Assembly: GCA_964507325.1 (NCBI GenBank)
Contig: CAZDQL010000023.1
Location: 1-64,000 of the forward strand
Length of the DNA stretch: 64,000 nt
Direction: 5' to 3'
Origin: CAZDQL01 sp964507325
GTDB taxonomy: Bacteria; Planctomycetota; UBA1135; GCA-002686595
The notes under the pieces were generated by a model. The model made no database searches, was not told the DNA's origin, and saw nothing but the letters and a program-made list of their open reading frames with translations. The stretch's first letter is position 1. Every line of letters starts with the position of its first letter. Both the position numbers and the translations under genes were made by a program. This document shows, one piece after another, positions 59,601-64,000 of the stretch.

Positions 59601-60780
59601 CGGCGCGGGGTTCGCCGCCTGGGACGAGGAGAGGCTCGCGCTGCGCGCCAGGCGCGCAGCGACGCTGCACCGCTCGGTCAAGTCCACGCGCATCGACAAC
59701 GCCCTCGATCGGGCGGCCCAGCACCTGGCCGCCAACGAGCCCGCAGAGGCGATCGCGCTCTTGGAGGAGGTTCTGGGGCGCGCCAAGAGTCGCTCCGTCG
59801 AGGGGCGCATGATCCTGGGCGAGATCTACCGGCTACAGGGCCAGTTGCGCCAGGCGGCCACCGCCTTCGGCCTGGCGCTACCCCCCGAAGGCCAGCGCAA
59901 GGACGATCCCCTGGTGCGCGCCTACGTCGAGGCCCTGGTGGCCGCCGGTCGCCCCGGCGTGCCCAAGGACTCCGGACTCGAGCAGGTGCGCGTGGTGGAC
60001 GGGTTGCGGCAGCTCTGCGAGAGGTTCCCCAGGGATCCGCTGCCGGCCCTGGAGCTCCTGCGCCTGCGCGTGGAGCGCGAGCGGCGCAACCCGGCCCTGG
60101 TGGTGGAGTTGATCGAGCGCGCCCTCGAGACCCTGCGCGACGAGACCAACCACGTCCCCCTCGACGAGCTGCGCCCGGGAACGGCGACCGCCTGGGGTCG
60201 CTTCCTGGTCACCCACGCCCCCGCGGTGGCCGAAGAAGCCCTGATCGAGGACTTGACCGCACGGCCGGGGGACCTCGACCTCTGGATCATCCTGGCCGAG
60301 GCCCTGGCCGCCCAGGGGCGTCGCGACGACGCCACGGCGCTCTTCACGGCCGTGATCGCGATGTCGGACCACCCCGGAGCCCATCTCGGCTACGCCTGGC
60401 ACCTGACCGAGAACGGCGGCCCCCTGGCGGCGATCGTGGAGCAGCTCGCCATCGTGTCCGACTTCCGCGACCTCTCCCCCGCCGACCGGGAGCGCGAGCG
60501 CTTCGTGCGCGCCCTGGCGCTGCTGCGCTACTCGGACAATCCCCCCCTGGATCGCGTCCTGGACACCCTGGAGAGGATGTGGGCCGAGCGGCGCAACCTG
60601 CTGGCGGTGCCGGTCCTGAGCGTGGGCCAGGCCTACGTCGAGGCGCTGGCGCGCAGCGGCCGTCCGGAGGACGTCGAGGTGCTCACCAACCTGCTCGAGG
60701 CGCTTGCGCGCGTCGGTGAGCTCGATCCCTACCTGGCGGACGTCTCGCTGGCGATGTCCGGTCTGCTCGCGGAGCTGTAG
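56656..60780 (+). CDS. Very large membrane-anchored TPR protein
   Basis: The 1374-residue protein begins MSWFKRIAILLGIGAVLLVG, a single N-terminal membrane anchor. The rest is helical, with many degenerate TPR-like repeats (ALLTRAQVFETLGENDTARA, AVKHLDLGQHEAALGVGRRL, RALLGLGRAQEALEILERLR, ALERGGRFAEAQEAYEYLTG, ILGEIYRLQGQLRQAATAFG). No enzymatic motif was found. It is translationally coupled to the sigma-54 activator and preceded by the kinase-like gene, suggesting one regulatory unit. Possible roles are a periplasmic or cytoplasmic scaffold, or secretion. Confidence 0.8.
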   Translation: MSWFKRIAILLGIGAVLLVGRVLFAPRRAGVVEALEQARERLAQSSRDEREIARDLTRIVEEARSQGRGEIVAQALLTRAQVFETLGENDTARADLQTVLTEHRPGDPELALHCAALEAEDGLTAEALVNSRAVARNHPDFTPAWRQVGRLTRTLAREEVDEAVELARTELVRRDAREAQALIVRLGALDSRDQASRALGDELRALFSIEDRELLTAIFDRTEEASQLHREARAALARAFAGGADGASVSDYIELLTESGRADLGIALGEAAQLHPALDSDLEIREAMLDALVDLDDEERARILVQHSSWEDVHPGPALCEKALRVLFEADAQRAMAPVLRAIRGVRDPDIQETGLFYQAVLSTVAAQVNEQKVLWERSLQRWDTYLKDEQPREPFTGALAYAYLQRATVRGELGDVRGEYADLVHALTPDRETVPEEWLAQITPDDYLRLAIKGVQIPNAGYRLPEERWTEAMSLAPERTRELFPRWKELGELSLENDAGYTFDYVYRSSGLRGNPMPTIAVGPHTLFRVAVKHLDLGQHEAALGVGRRLLEDYPGLVPAWDVAISAQLGRGSRLQVAVDLLDRITLSGMDASARALLARLGLETLNDAQFLELMRLDPGGLGRTTMAAHLLEQGRHEAVLRCLREGTPEEAGERALLRARALLGLGRAQEALEILERLRTGEETAEEALALEVETRLEDASRDGLEAAVSHFLLLLEEEPRPRTTALELATALMREREFELAGSLYEALDAHVDTRGGDVLEGMALQRAMLGDRGGALQALERAEAFLEDGDVEFARLLLALEERDWRATPLLAEQLRLSGMRLDPWLDAVLTLLEERLEVGAEMARAGLEEDPESPQWALLHAAACLLADQTFELSRAFGRGAAEAATALMRGSADAGRDPREILGLLLTIERGSWQVRAMPRLLEITSAEAVPWPGWLRARALERGGRFAEAQEAYEYLTGIQRRFAPGWDGRRRLLRGAGFAAWDEERLALRARRAATLHRSVKSTRIDNALDRAAQHLAANEPAEAIALLEEVLGRAKSRSVEGRMILGEIYRLQGQLRQAATAFGLALPPEGQRKDDPLVRAYVEALVAAGRPGVPKDSGLEQVRVVDGLRQLCERFPRDPLPALELLRLRVERERRNPALVVELIERALETLRDETNHVPLDELRPGTATAWGRFLVTHAPAVAEEALIEDLTARPGDLDLWIILAEALAAQGRRDDATALFTAVIAMSDHPGAHLGYAWHLTENGGPLAAIVEQLAIVSDFRDLSPADRERERFVRALALLRYSDNPPLDRVLDTLERMWAERRNLLAVPVLSVGQAYVEALARSGRPEDVEVLTNLLEALARVGELDPYLADVSLAMSGLLAEL

Positions 60781-60786
60781 CCCGAG

Positions 60787-61905
60787 TCACTTGAACGTGA
60801 TCGCCAGCCCGTCCGTGAGGTTCGAGGTCGGGCCAGGGTTCATGTCTCGAAACCACGCCTGGAAGTAGTAGGTGTCCCCCGGGAACACCTGGGTCTTGAC
60901 CGGGGGGGGCATGTCGTTCAGATCGATCGTGATGCTGAATCTGCCCTGGGGGCCGCTGTTCTGGAGCTGCTGGACGTAGCGTGCGATCGGAGCGCCCAGA
61001 CACAGGTTCCCCTGGCTGCCGCCCACGTTGGGCACGAAGCCTTCGCTCTGCGAGACGAGGAAGTAGCCGAACTGGAAGAGCGGTAGCTGCATGGCGACGA
61101 GTGTCACGTCGTTGTACTCGACCCTGGTGCTCCCAGAGGCCCTGGTGATTGCCGCCTGGCCTGAGGAGTTGACGTTGGCGGTGCAGTAGGGCTCTCCGAT
61201 CTCTCGCAGCTCGGCGCCGCGTAGATCGTCCACTTCATTCGAGTGGGTGCCAATCAGCAGCGGGAACCCGGTGAGAAGGTCGATCTGGTAGAGCTTCGAT
61301 CTGCCGCCGTACAGCTCACCGAAACGGAAGGTCAAGTACTGGATCGACCCCACGCCGAAGTTCTCTCCAGCGACCTCCGTTCCCGCACCCGTGTCGGGGT
61401 CCAGGATGACGAGGCCATCATGCATGTCCCAGGAATAGAGGGTCTCGTCGGGCCCGATCGCCAGGGACTGGAGGCTGTCGAAACCCGTGTCTCCCACGGT
61501 CGTCGGGTTCATGGTGGTGGGATCGACGTACCCCAGCACGTCATCCCAGTCTCCTCCGTCCTCAATGTAGAAGAGCGCCCCGTCGGACAGGCGGTAGGCC
61601 ATGCCGCGGTTGCCGAAGTTGTCCGTTGCCTGTGCGACGAAGGTCCTCTCGCCGGTGTGTGGATGGACTCGGTAGATCGTGTCGGCTTGGACGATGAGCA
61701 AATCACCGTCCTCGTTCGTCGCCATGCCGTTGATTCCGTAGTCCAAGTCGGCAACGAGCGTGGCCTCAGCGGTGTCCGGATCAATGGCCCAGAGCTCGGG
61801 AGCCTCTGGCCATCCGTATGTGGCGCCGAGAATGCGCTCTTGGGCGTTCGCAACGGCAGTGGTGGCGAGGAGGGTGATCAGACCAACGGCTGTACGGGTG
61901 AGCAT
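60787..61905 (-). CDS. Exported protein with Planctomycete-type C-terminal domain
   Basis: The 372-residue protein has a signal peptide (VGLITLLATTAVANA). An NHL/SMP-30-like propeller covers about residues 22-235 (ELWAIDPDTAEATLVADLDY, IYRVHPHTGERTFVAQATDN, GLVILDPDTGAGTEVAGENF). The C-terminal domain (about 240-372) runs EPYCTANVNSSGQAAITRAS, FGYFLVSQSEGF, GGSQGNLCLGAPIARYVQQL, QNSGPQGRFSITIDLNDMPP and DTYYFQAWFRDMNPGPTSNL then TDGLAITF. That domain recurs, from memory, on many exported proteins of deep Planctomycetota. GGAGG lies 7 bases before the chosen ATG. Confidence 0.8.
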   Translation of the reverse strand: MLTRTAVGLITLLATTAVANAQERILGATYGWPEAPELWAIDPDTAEATLVADLDYGINGMATNEDGDLLIVQADTIYRVHPHTGERTFVAQATDNFGNRGMAYRLSDGALFYIEDGGDWDDVLGYVDPTTMNPTTVGDTGFDSLQSLAIGPDETLYSWDMHDGLVILDPDTGAGTEVAGENFGVGSIQYLTFRFGELYGGRSKLYQIDLLTGFPLLIGTHSNEVDDLRGAELREIGEPYCTANVNSSGQAAITRASGSTRVEYNDVTLVAMQLPLFQFGYFLVSQSEGFVPNVGGSQGNLCLGAPIARYVQQLQNSGPQGRFSITIDLNDMPPPVKTQVFPGDTYYFQAWFRDMNPGPTSNLTDGLAITFK

Positions 61906-62067
61906 GGCTCGCCTCCAGCGGTAGTTGAGGGGTGGTGTGCTCGCGCAGCCCGATGACGTCGGACCGCCTTTCACTGAGGAGCACGCACTCCGCCACGGCC
62001 AGCCCCAAGCCGATGGCGGCTTTCCGGCAGCCGGCTCCTAGGAGTGGGAACTGCTAGCCCGACCCCC

Positions 62068-64000
62068 CTACAACCAGCGCGCCAGACCGCGCAGCCCGCT
62101 GGTGTCGAGCGCCCCGGCGCGGGGGCGCAAGCGCAGGCCGAAGGCGTACTCCCCGGAGCGCTCCATCATCCGGGAGCCGGAGTAGACCACCCGCTCCCCT
62201 TCGACGGCGACCTGGGAGAGCTCCACCGCCTCGGGGAGCACCAGATCGTGCTCCCCGCGCGCGTGCCCCACGACCAGCTCGACCACCACGTCCTCCGGCT
62301 CGAGCTCGCCCAGAACGAGCTCGACGCGCGCCTCCAGCGCCTCGCCGACGCGCAGGTCGTGCAGCTCCCCCACCGCCGCGCTGGAGACCATGACGCCGCG
62401 CAGCCCCTGCTCGAGGCGGGCGCGCCGGAGAGCCTTGGCGGACACGCCACTCCCGCCGTCGGCGATCAGCTCGCGCCCGAGCCGACCGAGGGGCAGGTAC
62501 GCCTTGTCGGTGTACTCGCGCACCATGCGGTCGCTGTCGAAGACCGCCGGCTGGGTGGCCAGGGCGTGCCGCGAGCGCTCGAGCCAGCGGTTGGGGGTGT
62601 CGGCGCGGTTGCGCTCGAAGAAGAGGGGCACGATCTCCTCCTCCAGCAGGCGGTAGAGGGTCACGCTGTCGTGCTGATCCTGCAGCTCCTGCTCGCCGTA
62701 CACGCGCCCGGCGGCGATCGTCCAGCCGTTGCGGCCGTCGGCCCCCTCGGGCCACCAGCCGTCCGCGATCGAGAGCCCCAGGACGCCGTTGGCGGCGGCC
62801 TTCATGCCGCTGGTGCCGGAGGCCTCCATGCGCCGCGTGGGGGTGTTGAGCCACACGTCCACCCCCGACACCAACGCCCGCCCCAGCTCGGCGTCGTAGT
62901 CCTCGAGGAAGATCACCTTGCCGGCCAGCAGCTCCCCGCGGGCGTGGGCCGCCACCGAGGCCAGGATGTCCTGACCGAGGGTATCCTGCGGGTGGGCCTT
63001 GCCCGCCACCAGGATGCGCACGGGGCGCTTCTCGTCGGCGAGGATCGCGTCCAGCCGCTCCAGGTCCTCGAAGAGCAGGTGCGCGCGCTTGTAGGGCGCG
63101 AAGCGCCGCGCGAAGCCGATGAAGAGGGCGCGGTCGTCGAGCCCCTCCAGGACGCGTTCCAGGGTGCGCGGCGAGTCGTCGCGCTCCACGAACGCCCTGC
63201 GCAGCCGGTGTCGCGCCAGGGCGATCAGCCGCGCCTTGGCGCTGCGGCGCGCGCTCCACAGATCCGCCAGCTCGATCCCTTCGGCGCGATCGGTGAAGTC
63301 GGTGCCGCGCACCGCCCGCCCCGGCTCGCAGAGTAGGGCGGTCACCTCGGGACCGGTCCAGGTGGGCAGGTGCACTCCGTTCGTGACGGAGTCGATCGGC
63401 ACCTCGCTCTCCAGGAGCGAGGGCCAGAAGGGCGCCAGGAGCGAGCGGCTCACCTCCCCGTGGAGGCGGCTGACGCCGTTGACCCAGCCCGCGAAGGAGA
63501 GGGCCAGGTAGCTCATGTTGAACTCGGCCCCATCCCCCTCGGCGTGACCGAGCTGCAGGAGCTCCGAGAAGGTCAGTCCCGCCCACTCGGCCACGTCCGC
63601 GAAGTAGGGACGCAGCAGATCGTGCGGGAAGCGATCGTGCCCCGCGGGCACCGGCGTGTGGGTGGTGAAGGCGGTGGTGGCGCGCACCAGCTCGCGCGCC
63701 TCGGGGTAGTCCAACCCCGTGGCCATCAAATGCCGCACGCGCTCCAGGGCCAGGAACGCGGCGTGCCCCTCGTTCATGTGGTAGACGCTGGGTTCGATCC
63801 CGAGCCGCGCCAAGAGCCGGGCGCCACCGCGCCCCAGGACCAGCTCCTGACGGATGCGCGTCCTCTGATCCCCGCCGTAGAGGGAGCGCGTGATCGCCCG
63901 GTCCTCCGGCCGGTTCTCCGGGAAGTCGGCGTCGAGCAGGTAGAGGTCGACGCGCCCCACCCGGGCGCGCCAGGCCTCGAGATGCAGCTCGCGTCCGGGC
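62068..64000 (-). CDS. glgP: Alpha-glucan (glycogen) phosphorylase, 5' end beyond the window
   Basis: About 644 codons of a GT35-type phosphorylase of the distantly related (TIGR02094-like) group are visible. The text runs VGRVDLYLLDADFPENRPED, YHMNEGHAAFLALERV and FTTHTPVPAGHDRFP, then FIGFARRFAPYKRAHLLF, and the PLP-lysine region TRRMEASGTSGMKAAANGVL with SIADGWWPEG. The frame is open to base 64000, so the N-terminus lies further right. It releases glucose-1-phosphate from storage glucan. A 162-base gap (61906-62067) with no gene separates it from the next gene. Confidence 0.93.
   Translation of the reverse strand, partial: PGRELHLEAWRARVGRVDLYLLDADFPENRPEDRAITRSLYGGDQRTRIRQELVLGRGGARLLARLGIEPSVYHMNEGHAAFLALERVRHLMATGLDYPEARELVRATTAFTTHTPVPAGHDRFPHDLLRPYFADVAEWAGLTFSELLQLGHAEGDGAEFNMSYLALSFAGWVNGVSRLHGEVSRSLLAPFWPSLLESEVPIDSVTNGVHLPTWTGPEVTALLCEPGRAVRGTDFTDRAEGIELADLWSARRSAKARLIALARHRLRRAFVERDDSPRTLERVLEGLDDRALFIGFARRFAPYKRAHLLFEDLERLDAILADEKRPVRILVAGKAHPQDTLGQDILASVAAHARGELLAGKVIFLEDYDAELGRALVSGVDVWLNTPTRRMEASGTSGMKAAANGVLGLSIADGWWPEGADGRNGWTIAAGRVYGEQELQDQHDSVTLYRLLEEEIVPLFFERNRADTPNRWLERSRHALATQPAVFDSDRMVREYTDKAYLPLGRLGRELIADGGSGVSAKALRRARLEQGLRGVMVSSAAVGELHDLRVGEALEARVELVLGELEPEDVVVELVVGHARGEHDLVLPEAVELSQVAVEGERVVYSGSRMMERSGEYAFGLRLRPRAGALDTSGLRGLARWL

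Noticed and set aside
61906..62067. Possible riboswitch upstream of the exported protein (CACTCC...GGAGTG pairing)
   Set aside because: I compared it with the cyclic-di-GMP class I pattern and could not match the conserved core; the pairing alone is weak in such GC-rich DNA.
61243..63511. Plus-strand open frames opposite the exported protein and glgP
   Set aside because: They lack recognisable motifs and start signals; the minus-strand frames have clear signal peptide, Shine-Dalgarno and phosphorylase motifs.
1..64000. CRISPR arrays, prophage, complete insertion sequences, rRNA
   Set aside because: No regularly spaced repeats, transposase, integrase or phage structural motifs, and no rRNA-like sequence, were seen on either strand.

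Overview
The window is GC-rich, gene-dense bacterial DNA with short intergenic gaps, many 1-4 base start/stop overlaps, and alternative GTG/TTG starts. The best lineage clue is the exported protein at 60787-61905. Its C-terminal block (YCTAN...NSxGQA...FGYFLVS...GNLCLGxPIxRY...QNSGP...GDTYYFQAWFRD...TSNxTDG) resembles, from memory, a C-terminal domain abundant in deep-branching Planctomycetota of the Saltatorellus/Engelhardtia type. HzsA-related heme proteins, CRTAC1/ASPIC-UnbV proteins, VPS10-like propellers and many large exported proteins fit that placement. It is an inference and needs phylogenetics.

Positions 1-19273 hold an almost complete dissimilatory sulfur-metabolism island. Leftward from a divergent control region at about 8330-8807 run dsrA, dsrB, dsrD, dsrL, dsrN, a HEAT-repeat gene, a TPR gene, dsrC, an RsbRD-type sensor gene and the start of dsrM, which is cut by the window edge. 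Rightward run a LysR regulator (TTG start), aprB, aprA, a YkgJ-type cysteine-cluster gene, qmoA, qmoB, qmoC and sat. Together Sat, AprBA, QmoABC, DsrAB, DsrC and DsrM form the sulfate-to-sulfide route or its reversal. DsrD and the lack of dsrEFH in view favour reduction or disproportionation. DsrL leaves the direction open.

Positions 19370-34938 hold mostly exported hydrolases and propeller proteins: an M1-M28-PDZ peptidase fusion, a second CxxCxxCC protein, a VPS10-like propeller, an S41 peptidase, an arylsulfotransferase-like propeller, two small exported proteins and an amidohydrolase. A serB-serA-serC serine-biosynthesis operon lies among them.

Positions 35376-35468 carry an assembly scar: ten Ns, a C-homopolymer, and the same 13-mer on both sides. 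Leftward from 45595 runs a tightly coupled five-gene exported operon: HzsA-related diheme lipoprotein, CRTAC1/UnbV propeller, decaheme-propeller cytochrome, propeller-LivJ fusion, and a second LivJ-type binding protein. It has no transporter genes and is the best candidate here for an undescribed system.

Positions 45765-64000 hold envelope and regulatory genes: a GT39-like transferase, a PEGA lipoprotein, gmhB, three tandem AIM24 paralogues with a FemAB-like protein and two GT2 transferases, a degenerate histidine kinase, a sigma-54 activator with a degenerate receiver, a 1374-residue TPR protein, the Planctomycete-type exported protein, and a 5'-truncated glycogen phosphorylase. No rRNA, tRNA, CRISPR array, phage or full insertion sequence was seen; one 218-bp MITE-like inverted-repeat unit sits at 54918-55135.
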